Assembly (NCBI GenBank): GCA_937877565.1
Contig: CALFJB010000075.1
Span: 1-64,000 of the forward strand
Length of the DNA stretch: 64,000 bases
Origin: an uncultured Selenomonadales bacterium
GTDB lineage: Bacteria; Bacillota; Negativicutes; Selenomonadales; Selenomonadaceae
Direction of reading: 5' to 3'
In this document: one piece after another, positions 1 through 9,807 of the stretch
Position numbering within the stretch: position 1 is the first letter of the stretch
How the letters are laid out: each line of letters starts with the position of its first letter
Made by a program: the position numbers and the translations under genes
Notes under the pieces: generated by a model
The model's database searches: none
Seen by the model: the letters and a program-made list of their open reading frames with translations, nothing else
Told to the model about the DNA's origin: nothing

Positions 1-1
1 G

Positions 2-2117
2 AAGAAGATTTTATTGGCAAGCGTCGCGGTTGGCGTAATGATGCCATTTGCGCCGGGGGGGGGTAGTTTCTGCTGAAGATCTGAAGCAGGATAGTCCTTC
101 CGAAAATAATGTTACCGTCAATGAAGATTATGATATGGTTTACGGCGGCGGCGACGAAACCAACGCTGAAAATTCATTTTTAAACCGCGTTACGGTAAAT
201 GGCGGGAAAATTGGCGGCGTTATTGGCGGAATGTCAATGAGCGGAAAAGCCTATAACAATACCGTAATTATTAACGGCGGTAATATTTTGGGCGGTGTTG
301 TTGGCGGCGTAACTTTTTTCCCGTATGACAGTAACGCCACTGCGGGCGATATTTACGGTAACCAAATTATCATTAATGGCGGAACAGTTAATTTTGTTTC
401 TGGCGGCGAAATTGCTTATACTTATCCGACGGCTTCAGATTCAGATTTTAATTTTTATCCGGAAAATTTTTTAATTGGCAGAAATGTTTCAGATAATTCC
501 ATTTCGATAAATGGCGGAAATATTACTGACGGCGTTTCCGGCGGCTCCGCGCTTACCGGCAACGTTTCAAATAATACCATCAACCTTAACGGCGGGACAA
601 TTTCCGGCTACGTTATTGGCGGCGAAGTTCGATACCCTCAAGAAAATTCTTTCGTTACGGGCAACACAATTAACATTGGTAATTCAAATAATCCTTTAAT
701 GGCTCCAGATTTAAGTGGAGCATATATAGTTGGCGGTCTGTTGGGGGATTCGTATACCCCAACGGGCAATACTTTAAATATTTACGCGTCAAATGTCACG
801 GCGAAAAATATTGCCGGTTTCGACAGCGTAAATTTTTTTGTTTCAAATAACAGTTTAAATAATCCCAGTCCAATTTTGACACTTACGAACGGTTCAACCA
901 GTTTGAATCTTGCGGGAATTGGTGTTCAAATGGCAGGAAATACAATTTTTAAACCCGGCGACACTGTGAATTTGATTTACAATCCAAACGGCTTGACGCC
1001 TTCAAGTACTTTCGCCCAAACTACAATTACCAGAGGTATTACAAGCATTTACGGTTTGAATTTGGCACTTAATCCCGGAAGTACAGGAATTACTGCAACT
1101 GTCGGCAATAAAGTTGGTGAAAATACTGAAGTTATTCAAGCGATTAATAATCCTGTAATTGCGCCATTGGTAATCGTTCCGCCTGTGGTTAATCTTCCAA
1201 CTCAAAGTGATATTGTTGGAAATATTTTTGTTGACGAAGATGGATATTTTATGGACGAGGAAGACTCTAAGGCTCAAATTGCCGAAAGAGTTCATGAAAA
1301 TCGCGGCTTTGAGCTTTTCCTTGATACCGGCGGCAGTCATATGAAAACTAAAACCGGCAATGGCAGTTATGTTAAAGCCAACAGTACAAATTACGATGTC
1401 GGAATGGCTAAGACTTTGAATATGAGTTCAGGAAATCTTTATATTGCGCCGGTTATCGAATATAACAAAGGCGATTATGACAGCGTTTTTAAAAATGGCA
1501 GTAAAGGCAACGGTGATTCTAAATATACTGCGGGCGGAATTGTGGCACGTAAAATCAACAATAACGGCTTTTATTATGAAGGCAGTTTTCGCGCAGGACG
1601 CGCCAAAAATAATTTTATGGCAGAAAATTTCTTTGTAAACGGCGTGCCGCAAAGTGTAGGTTATGACATTTCCTCTCCACTTTATGCGGCTCATATTCGT
1701 GTTGGAACTTTTAGACGTCTCAACCGCAATAACGCTATGGAAATTTATGGTATTGCGGCTTATTCTCGTCAAAGCGCAGTGAGTACCGATTTATCAAGCG
1801 GCGAACGTGTTAATTTTTCGTCTGTTCACAGCAACCTTGAAAGAATTGGTTACCGCCTGAATACAAGAATAAATAAAATGAGCCGAATTTATACGGGAAT
1901 TGCTTTTCAATATGAATCAAATTCCGGTTCAAGCGCAAGCGGCGATGATTGGAGCGATTCAACTTCAGGTTCCAGAGGTGCAAGCGCAATGCTTGAAGTT
2001 GGTTGGCAGTTTAAACCGGTTAAAAGTCTTTCTTGGATGATAGACACTTATGCAACCGGCTGGGTAGGTCATCAAAGCGGCTTTACCGCTATGGCTAAAA
2101 TAAAGAAAGCGTTTTAA
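2..2117 (+). CDS. Autotransporter (type Va-like), 5'-partial, frame broken at a G9 tract
   Basis: Surface protein predicted to cross the inner membrane by Sec and display its passenger through its own outer-membrane barrel. Positions 2-55 encode a Sec signal peptide (KKILLASVAVG, then MMPFAP) that runs into nine G (55-63) and stops at 74. The body is in the next frame, open to 2117. Removing one G joins them as PFAPGGVVSAEDL. The passenger (to about residue 400, counting from base 48) is made of degenerate INGGxIxGGVxGG repeats, typical of beta-helical passengers. From about residue 419 an amphipathic 270-residue region ends in the C-terminal Phe (KKAF) typical of autotransporter barrels. The true start codon lies upstream of the window. 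Either phase-variable OFF or a sequencing error. A vWA gene follows 13 bp downstream. Confidence 0.8.
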
Positions 2118-2130
2118 GGAGGTTATTTAA

Positions 2131-3978
2131 ATGGCAAATATTGTTGATATTGTATTTTTAGTTGATAATACAGGAAGTATGGGAGGATATATAGCAAACG
2201 TTAAAGGAGCTCTTACAAGCTTTGCAAATTCTTTGACAGATAGCCATATGGATTATCGGCTTGGGTTAGTTGAATTTGGCGATATTAATGATTCGTCTAT
2301 TAAAAAATATGCTTTTACTACAGATATTGAAACCTTTATAAATAACGTAGCTAGTATTACTATGACTGGTGGCGGGGATTATGAGGAATCCGGACTTGAA
2401 GCATTGGTTGATTCAACGAACGGCGCACTTTCTATGGATTTTCGCTCTTCAGCAAGTAAAAGATTTATTTTAACTACAGATGCATCTTTTCATAATAAAG
2501 GCGAAGATGGAGATGGCGATTCTTCAAAATATCTTATAACTTCAGACGTTCAAAACGCACTTTTAGCAAATGATGTAATTCTGGATGTTGTCGGTCAAAT
2601 GGATAGTGATGATGGTGTAAGTTGGACTAACTGTGAAGATGAATATAAGCCAATAGCCAACGCTACCGGCGGAAATTTTTATGATATAAATTCGTTGGAT
2701 TATAAAAAATTATTTGAAGAAATTGCTGAAGACATTTCAGGTAAAAATACCTCTGATGTCACAGTAGATTTAAATGACGTTGGAGAATCTACAAAAGGCG
2801 TTTTTACTATCAATCCAATTTTAGGCGGCGAAGTCAGCACTGATACTTCTAACAACGCAATTTTCAAGGCGGCGGCTGAAGATGAAGATACTGTAGTTGG
2901 ACATGTCACGGCTGATAAAGTTTACATTTCTGCCGCCGGTTCCACGTACCGCCAAAATATAATTATTCCTGAAAATTGGAAAGTTACTGCCACAGACTAC
3001 AACGATTATTTGAACATCACCGGCGACAATGCAAGCATAATGGGCGGCAACGGTTCAGATACTTTTGCAGTTGGCAGCGACGTTTCGGTAGTAAAATTTG
3101 CAGACTTTAAAACCGAAGAAGATAACATTACCTTTAGTACAGCGATACCGGAACATTCTTTGACGCCTTCAACTTCCGGAAGACCGTTTACTTTGTCCTC
3201 GTACGATATAAATTTGGCTTTCCAAAATATGTCTAATCCAAACGAGGCTTTTTACAATAAAAATGTAACAAACGGTAGCGACACCAATATAATCAGCGAT
3301 TTAATTGTTTTTGACTACGACGCCATTACCGCTGTAAATATTAATCTTGCCAAAGTAGGCAGCTCTACAGACGGCGTTTTTGTTGTAAATCCCGTTATAG
3401 CCGGAAAAAATAATAAAAATATTACCGCCGATGCAATTTTCAAAGATGAAGCTGAAGGCAATGAAATTGTAGTTGGCAATATTACTGATGAAAAAATTTA
3501 CGTTGCCGAAACTTCAACGCCATACAATCAAAATATTACAATTCCGAGAAATTGGGACGTTACCGCCACAGCTAACAACGATTATTTGAACATTACCGGC
3601 AACAATGCAAGCGTAGCAGGCGGCGCGGGCGTTGATAATTTTTATGTTGCAAGCGGCGTTTCAAATGTAAATTTTGTGGACTTTACGCCAAATGAAGATT
3701 ATCTTGCTTTTGCCGATATGATACCGGAGGCGTCTTTAAAAGAATCTGCAGATACCGGCGAACTTTCGCTTTTCTCTGATAATATCAATTTGAATTTCCA
3801 AAATATGCCGTATCTTACGACTGATCTTGCGTTGACTACTGTTGGCAACGGCAGTACACAAAACACCGTTCAACAGTTGATTGCAAATCCAAATATTGGA
3901 GTTACTATAAATCCAACTGCGCCGGTTATGATGTCATTTTCACATTGGAGCTACGGTTTTAATCCGCCAACCGAATAA
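2131..3978 (+). CDS. von Willebrand factor A protein with two long C-terminal repeats
   Basis: 615 residues, ATG with AGGAGG seven bases upstream and 13 bp after the autotransporter gene, so probably co-transcribed. Residues 1-200 form a vWA domain: the MIDAS reads D12-N-T-G-S16-M, a DxTxS variant of DxSxS, in FLVDNTGSMGG. Residues about 210-395 and 402-590 are two copies of a roughly 190-residue repeat sharing STxGVF, AIFK, QNIxIP, DYLNITG, NAS, GGxGxD and INLxFQNM. The GGNGSDTF stretch resembles an RTX-like turn, but a true nonapeptide array is absent. No N-terminal signal peptide is visible, so either the protein stays inside or it leaves by a C-terminal-signal route. Role in adhesion or with the upstream autotransporter is inference; the repeat family was not recognised. 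Confidence 0.8.
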   Translation: MANIVDIVFLVDNTGSMGGYIANVKGALTSFANSLTDSHMDYRLGLVEFGDINDSSIKKYAFTTDIETFINNVASITMTGGGDYEESGLEALVDSTNGALSMDFRSSASKRFILTTDASFHNKGEDGDGDSSKYLITSDVQNALLANDVILDVVGQMDSDDGVSWTNCEDEYKPIANATGGNFYDINSLDYKKLFEEIAEDISGKNTSDVTVDLNDVGESTKGVFTINPILGGEVSTDTSNNAIFKAAAEDEDTVVGHVTADKVYISAAGSTYRQNIIIPENWKVTATDYNDYLNITGDNASIMGGNGSDTFAVGSDVSVVKFADFKTEEDNITFSTAIPEHSLTPSTSGRPFTLSSYDINLAFQNMSNPNEAFYNKNVTNGSDTNIISDLIVFDYDAITAVNINLAKVGSSTDGVFVVNPVIAGKNNKNITADAIFKDEAEGNEIVVGNITDEKIYVAETSTPYNQNITIPRNWDVTATANNDYLNITGNNASVAGGAGVDNFYVASGVSNVNFVDFTPNEDYLAFADMIPEASLKESADTGELSLFSDNINLNFQNMPYLTTDLALTTVGNGSTQNTVQQLIANPNIGVTINPTAPVMMSFSHWSYGFNPPTE

Positions 3979-3998
3979 TTTTAAAATAACTTTACAAA

Positions 3999-4038
3999 AA
4001 AAAATAGCCACACTAAAATAATTGCGTGGCTATTTTTT
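3999..4038 (+). terminator. Intrinsic terminator after the vWA gene
   Basis: AATAGCCAC pairs with GTGGCTATT around an A-rich loop and is followed by a T run. It separates the surface-protein pair from the amidohydrolase gene. The A run before the stem could also make it work on the minus strand. Confidence 0.8.
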
Positions 4039-4056
4039 ATTTTGGAGGAAATTTTA

Positions 4057-5424
4057 ATGGAAATTACACGGCGAGAATTTATTGGCTTGACGGCGGGCGC
4101 AGTTGCTTTTACAATGTTGCCGAATATTGCTATTGGAGGTAAAAAAATGGCGAATGATATAGTTATAAAAAATGTGCAGGTGCTCAAGCCGAGCGGCAAA
4201 GTTGAAACTGCAAATATTTTTATTAGCGGCGATAAAATTTCTAAAATTGACAATTCGCCCGCTGAAGGTAAGAAAATTATTGACGGGAGCGGAAAATTTG
4301 CGGTACCGGGATTTATTAACGCGCATACTCACGCCTCAATGACTTTGCTTAGAAGTTACGCCGACGACTTGGCTTTAATGGATTGGCTGAATAATCACAT
4401 TTGGCCAATAGAAAATAAAATGGTTGCAAAAGATATTAGAATTGGCGCGGAGCTTGCCGCCGTCGAAATGATTAAAAGCGGTACTACAACTTTTATGGAT
4501 ATGTACGGTCCAAATATGGAAGAAGTCGCGCAGGTTGTCGAAAATTCCGGTATGCGTGGCGTACTTTGTCGCGGAATTATTGGAATTTTTAACGGCGATG
4601 AAAAACTTCAAACTAACGTGGAACTTTTCAAAGATTGGCACGGCAAGGCAAACGGCAGAATTAAAGTAATGTTTGGTCCTCATGCAATTTATACCTGTCC
4701 GCCGGATTTTCTCAAAAAAATTGCAAAAACTGCGGGCGAATTGGGCGCAGAAATTCATATGCACATGAATGAAACGCTTGACGAAATTAACGGCTGTATG
4801 AAAGATTATGGCAAGCGTCCATTTGAAGTCGTGGCTGAAACCGGCTTGCTTGAATTGGGAATGTTGGCGGCGCACTGCGTACATTTGAGCGATAATGAAA
4901 TTGAAATTATGAAGTCTAAAAAAGTGCGCGTGGCAAATAATCCCGGCAGTAATACGAAACTTGCTAGCGGTATTGCACCAATTCCAAAACTCCTGCGCGA
5001 AGGTATTGTTGTAGGATTAGGAACGGACGGCGCGTCAAGCAACAATAATTTAGATATGCTGGAAGAAATTAGACTTGCGGCACTCATTAACAAAGTTGAG
5101 ACAATGAATCCGTTAGCAATTCCCGCGCTTGAGGCTGTAAAAATGGCTACTGAATACGGCGCGGCGGCAGTTGGAATTTCTGATATTGGCAAACTTGAGG
5201 CAGGTTATAAAGCAGATATAACTTTGTTTGATATGAGCGGCGCGGAGTGGCAACCTTGCTACAATCCAATTTCACTTTTGGTCTATTCTGCAAATTCGTC
5301 TTCGGTTGATACGGTTATTGTTGACGGCAAAATTTTAATGCAGAATCGTGAATTGAAAACTTTGGACGAAGAAAAAATTATCGCCGAATTTAAAGCTTGT
5401 GCAGATAAATTAACCGGCAAATAG
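4057..5424 (+). CDS. mtaD: Amidohydrolase of the MtaD/SsnA family with a Tat-like leader
   Basis: 455 residues. Metal-dependent deaminase family acting on 5'-methylthioadenosine or S-adenosylhomocysteine (TRZ/ATZ/MtaD group). Metal-site motifs are visible: HTHASM after a GFINAHTH strand, HMHMNE, AAHCVHLS and GTDGASSN. The body is full length for the family. The ATG at 4057 has GGAGG 8 bp upstream and adds 30 residues with a twin-arginine motif and a hydrophobic stretch (TRREFIGLTAGA). A second in-frame ATG at 4147 (MANDIVIKN) has its own perfect GGAGG at 4135-4139 and begins exactly where the usual cytoplasmic family members start. So the gene may make exported and cytoplasmic forms, or the leader may be a recent addition. 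Substrate is not settled by sequence alone. Confidence 0.85.
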   Translation: MEITRREFIGLTAGAVAFTMLPNIAIGGKKMANDIVIKNVQVLKPSGKVETANIFISGDKISKIDNSPAEGKKIIDGSGKFAVPGFINAHTHASMTLLRSYADDLALMDWLNNHIWPIENKMVAKDIRIGAELAAVEMIKSGTTTFMDMYGPNMEEVAQVVENSGMRGVLCRGIIGIFNGDEKLQTNVELFKDWHGKANGRIKVMFGPHAIYTCPPDFLKKIAKTAGELGAEIHMHMNETLDEINGCMKDYGKRPFEVVAETGLLELGMLAAHCVHLSDNEIEIMKSKKVRVANNPGSNTKLASGIAPIPKLLREGIVVGLGTDGASSNNNLDMLEEIRLAALINKVETMNPLAIPALEAVKMATEYGAAAVGISDIGKLEAGYKADITLFDMSGAEWQPCYNPISLLVYSANSSSVDTVIVDGKILMQNRELKTLDEEKIIAEFKACADKLTGK

Positions 5425-5445
5425 TGTGATAGTTTGATAGTAAAA

Positions 5446-5479
5446 AAATAACCCGCTGAAATTGGCGGGATTTTTTTTA
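5446..5479 (+). terminator. Intrinsic terminator after the amidohydrolase
   Basis: ACCCGC pairs with GCGGGA across a short A/T loop and is followed by eight T. Confidence 0.8.
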
Positions 5480-5519
5480 TTTTGAATAGACTAAATATCA
5501 GATAAACATCAAACAAAAA

Positions 5520-5654
5520 CGGCGGTCACGGACGACCGCCGCCGCAGATTGATTCAAGGATTGAATCATCTGCGGAAGTTTTTCTTTCTTTGCAAGGCGT
5601 TTCTTTCTTTTTTTAAAATGAAAGAAATGCCGTTTTCAATGTAAAAGCATTGAA
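5520..5654. repeat. Cluster of four consecutive hairpins
   Basis: Four inverted repeats lie side by side in the 650-bp gap before topB: GGCGGTC/GACCGCC (5521-5540); a 15-bp stem with one bulge at 5542-5557/5561-5575; GGCGTTTCTTTC/GAAAGAAATGCC at 5596-5607/5620-5631; and TTCAATG/CATTGAA at 5635-5654. T-rich stretches follow the second and third. No coding frame is convincing here. They could be stacked terminators or a decayed small repeat element. Confidence 0.6.
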
Positions 5655-5705
5655 GAATACTTGCTTAAAATTTCACAAATACAATAATTTTTTAATAAAA
5701 CTAAA

Positions 5706-5847
5706 AAATTCCGAATGTCAGCGCAAGAACCCAGCTCTTAGCCTACCGCGCTACAATGGACTCTCGTTGCTGCGTATGCCCTGGCGAGATTGTCAGTACG
5801 GGTAAATTTTGTAAGAATTGAGTTCCTGCGCTCACAGCCGGAACTTT
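5706..5847 (-). ncRNA. ssrS: Rod-shaped RNA candidate, possibly 6S RNA
   Basis: The two ends pair over a long interrupted stem: TTCCG with CGGAA, GCGCAAGAACCC with the GAGTTCCTGCGC side, then AGCTCTTA with TAAGAATT, ACAAT with ATTGT and CTCG with CGAG, closing on a loop of about 18 nt. About 140 nt, a single long rod with internal bubbles and T-rich 3' flank, is the 6S architecture. Minus strand is preferred because it follows tRNA-Ser in the same direction and starts GTTCCGGCTGTGAG, loosely like Bacillus 6S 5' ends. The rod is nearly symmetric, so the strand is uncertain. Sequence identity to known 6S was not tested. Confidence 0.45.
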
Positions 5848-5861
5848 TTTGTAAAAGAAAA

Positions 5862-5953
5862 TGGCGGAAAGTGAGGGATTCGAACCCTCGAGACGCTATC
5901 AACGCCTACACGATTTCCAGTCGTGCTCCTTCGACCAACTCGGACAACTTTCC
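5862..5953 (-). tRNA. tRNA-Ser(GGA)
   Basis: A 92-nt class II tRNA with long variable arm. Acceptor GGAAAGT pairs with ACTTTCC, discriminator G, encoded CCA. The anticodon loop CTGGAAA gives GGA, reading UCC/UCU. The T arm is GAGGGTTCGAATCCCTC. Confidence 0.95.
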
Positions 5954-6076
5954 ATAAGTACTGCGATAATATATCACTTAAATAATTTTCTGTCAAGATT
6001 TTTTTATTTTTAAAGGGATTTACCTGCAAGAGTAGAAACTTTACAGCTAGTAATTTTTCAAATTGGAGATGATAAA

Positions 6077-8386
6077 TTGCGACTTTACATAGCCGAAAAA
6101 CCTTCAATGGCGCGGGAAATTGCCGCCTGCTTGAAAAATCCTCAAAAAGGCAACGGCTTTATAAAAACTGAAAATGGAATTGTAACTTGGCTTGTAGGTC
6201 ACGTCCTGCAACAAGCTGAACCTGATGCTTACGACGCAAAATATAAAATTTGGCGCGTTGAAGATTTGCCGATTGTACCCAAAATTTGGAAGTTGGAAGT
6301 TTCGCCTCAAACTGAAACTCAATTTAATATTGTAAAAAATTTAATCCAACGCGCAGATGAAATTATTCACGCGGGCGACCCTGACAGGGAAGGGCAGCTT
6401 TTAGTTGACGAAGTTTTAGACTTTGTTGGAAATAAAAAGCCCGTCAAAAGAATTTTGCTTAACGCGCTTGACGAAACGAGCATTAAACGAGCAAATGAAA
6501 ACCTGCGCGATAACGCCGAATTCTTTAACTTGAAACAGTCCGCGCTTGCACGTTCCCGGGCAGATTGGCTTATTGGAATGAATCTTTCACGCGCTTACAC
6601 TTTAGCCGCGCAACGTTCGGGACATCGTGAAGTTTTTCCTATTGGCAGAGTGAAGACGCCGACGCTTGCGCTTGTTGTTCGCCGTGAAAAAGAAATTACC
6701 AATTTTAAGCCGGTAGATTTTTTTAATATTTTTGTGCAATTTCAACACGAAAACGGCGCATTTATTGCAAAGTGGAAACCGAAAAGCGACGACTTAAAAC
6801 ATTTTGACAGCGAAGGCAGATTGATTGATAAAAATTTTGCCGAATCCTTCAGAAAAAATTTTGCAACACCGCCGCTTGACGGGAAAATTTCAAGTTGCAA
6901 AACTACCGAAAAAAAAGAATATCAGCCTTTGCCGTTTTCATTATCGACGTTGCAAATTGCCGCCGGTAAAATGTTCAGCTACACGCCGCAACAAGTTTTG
7001 GACGCCGCGCAGTCCCTCTACGAAAAAAAATTGACGACTTACCCGCGTTCAGATTGTCAATATTTGCCAACAACGCAATTTAGCGACGCTAGAAAAATTC
7101 TTGCCAATTTGCAAAAAACTACCGACGAAACTTTAAAAAAACTCGTCGATAACGCCGACGCCAATATAAAATCCTACGCGTGGAATAACAAAAAAATTTC
7201 TGCGCACCACGCAATTATCCCAACTATGAAACCTGTTACAGGCGGCTTGAGTCAAATTGAAATGAATATTTACAAACTCATTGCCAAAAATTACGCCGTG
7301 CAATTTTACAACGTCCACATTTACGACGAAACTGTTATTGAAGTCAGCTACCACAAAGAAAAATTTTCGGCGCGTGGCAGAATCACTAAGCAAATTGGTT
7401 GGCGGGAATTTTACGTTACTGCCAAAACTAAATCTGATGATGAAGTTACTCAAAATCTGCCGAAAGTTGAAAAAGGCGATTCTGTCCAATATAAAAATTC
7501 TGAACTCAAAAAAAGTGTTACTAAGCCGCCGGAACGTTTCAGCGCGTCAAGCCTTGTGCAAGGTATGAAAGATATTCATAAATACGTTAAAAATCCCGAA
7601 GTCCAACAACAACTCAAAGACGTTTACGGGATTGGTACGGAGGCAACACGCGCCGCAATTATCGACGATTTAATTTCACGCGGCTTTTTACAGTTTAAAA
7701 ATAAAAAAATTTTGCAACCGACTGAAAAGGCTTTTATGCTGATTGATTTACTGCCGGACGAAATAACTTTTCCCGACGCAACCGCAATTTGGGAAGATAA
7801 ATTACACTCAATGAGCGAAGGCGACGGCACACTTGAAGAATTTTTAGCTGGGCAAGTTCAATTTACAAAAAGTCTTTGTGCAAAGGCTGAAACTGCGAAG
7901 ATTAAACCGCCTGAAGGCGTTGTACAATGTCCGCGCTGTAAAATTGGAGTTATGGTTAAACGTACCGGCAAGACCGGCGAATTTTGGGCTTGCAGTAATT
8001 TTCCAAACTGTAAAACTACTTGCCACGATAAAAACGGTAAGCCCGACCTTGAAAATTTAAAAATCGCTGAAAAAAGCAATATTCCTTGTCCAAAATGTAA
8101 AAGCGGCGTGATGATTAAACGTAGCGGTAAAACTGGGAATTTTTGGGCTTGCAGTAATTATCCAAATTGCAAAACTACTTGTGAAGATAAAAACGGTAAG
8201 CCTGACTTTGCAAATTTAAAAATCGCCGAAAAAAGCAATATTCCTTGTCCTAAATGTAAAAACGGCGTAATGGTTAAACGTAGCGGCAAAAATGGCGATT
8301 TTTGGGGCTGTAGCAATTATCCAAATTGCAGAATGACTTGTAACGATAAAAATGGTAAACCTGATTTTGAAAGGGGCAATTTTTAA
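6077..8386 (+). CDS. topB: DNA topoisomerase III, type IA
   Basis: 769 residues, TTG start with GGAG ten bases upstream. Relaxes and decatenates DNA by a transient 5'-phosphotyrosine break. The N-terminal Toprim domain shows AEKPSMAREIA and HAGDPDREGQ (acidic metal site). The active-site tyrosine is Tyr322 in TTYPRSDCQYLP. The C-terminus carries three consecutive C4 zinc ribbons of the pattern CPxCKxGVMxKRxGKxGxFWxCSNxPNC at about residues 616, 674 and 732; these recent near-identical copies vary in number within the family. The stop codon overlaps the start of glmM by one base (TAATG), implying translational coupling. Confidence 0.95.
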   Translation: MRLYIAEKPSMAREIAACLKNPQKGNGFIKTENGIVTWLVGHVLQQAEPDAYDAKYKIWRVEDLPIVPKIWKLEVSPQTETQFNIVKNLIQRADEIIHAGDPDREGQLLVDEVLDFVGNKKPVKRILLNALDETSIKRANENLRDNAEFFNLKQSALARSRADWLIGMNLSRAYTLAAQRSGHREVFPIGRVKTPTLALVVRREKEITNFKPVDFFNIFVQFQHENGAFIAKWKPKSDDLKHFDSEGRLIDKNFAESFRKNFATPPLDGKISSCKTTEKKEYQPLPFSLSTLQIAAGKMFSYTPQQVLDAAQSLYEKKLTTYPRSDCQYLPTTQFSDARKILANLQKTTDETLKKLVDNADANIKSYAWNNKKISAHHAIIPTMKPVTGGLSQIEMNIYKLIAKNYAVQFYNVHIYDETVIEVSYHKEKFSARGRITKQIGWREFYVTAKTKSDDEVTQNLPKVEKGDSVQYKNSELKKSVTKPPERFSASSLVQGMKDIHKYVKNPEVQQQLKDVYGIGTEATRAAIIDDLISRGFLQFKNKKILQPTEKAFMLIDLLPDEITFPDATAIWEDKLHSMSEGDGTLEEFLAGQVQFTKSLCAKAETAKIKPPEGVVQCPRCKIGVMVKRTGKTGEFWACSNFPNCKTTCHDKNGKPDLENLKIAEKSNIPCPKCKSGVMIKRSGKTGNFWACSNYPNCKTTCEDKNGKPDFANLKIAEKSNIPCPKCKNGVMVKRSGKNGDFWGCSNYPNCRMTCNDKNGKPDFERGNF

Positions 8387-9735
8387 TGTCAAGATTGTTT
8401 GGAACGGACGGAGTACGCGGCGAAGCTAACGTTGGACTTGCGCCGGAATTGGCGTACAGATTGGGACGCGCCGCCACTTTGTATTTTGGCAAACGTTCGG
8501 AGGATAAACCGAAAATTTTAATTGGACGAGACACGAGAATTTCAGGCGAAATGTTTGAGGCGGCTCTAACTGCCGGAATTTGTTCAGCGGGCGGTCGCGC
8601 AGTTTTGGCGGGAATTATTCCAACGCCTGCAGTTGCCTACCTTGTGAAAAAAATCGACGCGGCGGCGGGGATTGTAATTTCTGCGTCACATAATCCATTT
8701 TATGACAACGGTATAAAATTTTTCGGTGGCGACGGTTACAAACTTCCTGATGCCGTTGAAGATGAAATTGAAAATATCGTTCGCCAAATTGAATCTGATG
8801 ACAAATTTGAAAAGCCTACCGGCGCAAAAATCGGCGACGTTGAACATCGCCACGACCTTTTGAAAGATTATATCGACTTCGTAATTAGTACAACGACTGA
8901 ACGCTTTGACGGTATGAAAATTGCGCTGGATTGTGCCAACGGCGCGGCGTTTGAGGCAATGCCTGCAGTGTTGAAAAAATTGGGCGCGGAAGTTATTTTA
9001 ATGGGCGATAAACCGAACGGGATTAACATTAACGACGATTGCGGCTCAACGCACATTGAAAATTTGCGCCTTGAGGTTTTACGCAAAAAAGCTGATATTG
9101 GAATTGCACACGACGGCGACGCCGACCGCTGCCTTTGTATCGACGAAAAAGGCGATTTAATCGACGGCGATCATATTTTGATAATGTGTGCAAAATTGAT
9201 GATGGACGTTGGCGCACTGCCAAATAATACGGTTGTTACAACGGTTATGGCGAATATTGGTTTTCGTCAAGCGATAGAAAATTTGGGCGGACGCTACGAA
9301 ATTACCGCAGTTGGCGACAGATACGTTTTGGAAAATATGAAGGCTAACGGCTACAAATTAGGTGGCGAACAATCTGGACACATTATTTTTACAGATTATT
9401 CGACGACCGGCGACGGCTTAATTACAGCTCTGCAAGTTTTAACCGCTATGAAAAAATCCAAAAAATCTGCCGCCGAACTTAACAAAATGATGACGACTTT
9501 TCCGCAAGTTTTAATAAATATTCGCGTAAAAGATAAAGACGCCTACAAAAACGCGGACGCCGTGAAACGCGCAATTACTGAAGGCGAAACTGAACTAGGT
9601 ACAAGCGGCAGAATTTTAGTACGTGCGTCAGGAACGGAGCCGCTAATTAGAGTTATGGCTGAAGGTCCAAACAAATTGCAACTTGATAAAATCTGTAACA
9701 AAATTGCCGCCGAAATTGAAAAAGTTAGCTGCTAA
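8386..9735 (+). CDS. glmM: Phosphoglucosamine mutase
   Basis: 449 residues, the usual family length. Interconverts glucosamine-6-phosphate and glucosamine-1-phosphate for UDP-GlcNAc and peptidoglycan synthesis. The N-terminus MSRLFGTDGVRGEAN, the phosphoserine loop ISASHNPFYDNG, the metal loop DGDADRC and the sugar-binding GGEQSGH are all present, and the C-terminal phosphate-binding motif is RASGTEPLIRVM. AAAGGGG precedes the ATG that overlaps the topB stop. Confidence 0.97.
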   Translation: MSRLFGTDGVRGEANVGLAPELAYRLGRAATLYFGKRSEDKPKILIGRDTRISGEMFEAALTAGICSAGGRAVLAGIIPTPAVAYLVKKIDAAAGIVISASHNPFYDNGIKFFGGDGYKLPDAVEDEIENIVRQIESDDKFEKPTGAKIGDVEHRHDLLKDYIDFVISTTTERFDGMKIALDCANGAAFEAMPAVLKKLGAEVILMGDKPNGININDDCGSTHIENLRLEVLRKKADIGIAHDGDADRCLCIDEKGDLIDGDHILIMCAKLMMDVGALPNNTVVTTVMANIGFRQAIENLGGRYEITAVGDRYVLENMKANGYKLGGEQSGHIIFTDYSTTGDGLITALQVLTAMKKSKKSAAELNKMMTTFPQVLINIRVKDKDAYKNADAVKRAITEGETELGTSGRILVRASGTEPLIRVMAEGPNKLQLDKICNKIAAEIEKVSC

Positions 9736-9743
9736 AAATTTTT

Positions 9744-9780
9744 GGAGATTCTCAAATTTTTGGGAGTCTCTATTTTTTTT
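9744..9780 (+). terminator. Intrinsic terminator after glmM
   Basis: GAGATTCTC pairs with GGGAGTCTC (two G-U pairs) around an A/T loop, then eight or more T. Confidence 0.8.
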
Positions 9781-9807
9781 GCGATAAAAAAATTATCTGA
9801 ATATTAC

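Noticed and set aside
4054..5192. Open frames on the opposite strand of the amidohydrolase gene
   Set aside because: They have no ribosome sites or recognisable domains and mirror the codon bias of the real gene; the same applies to antisense frames under topB, glmM, gltX, dnaX and enolase.
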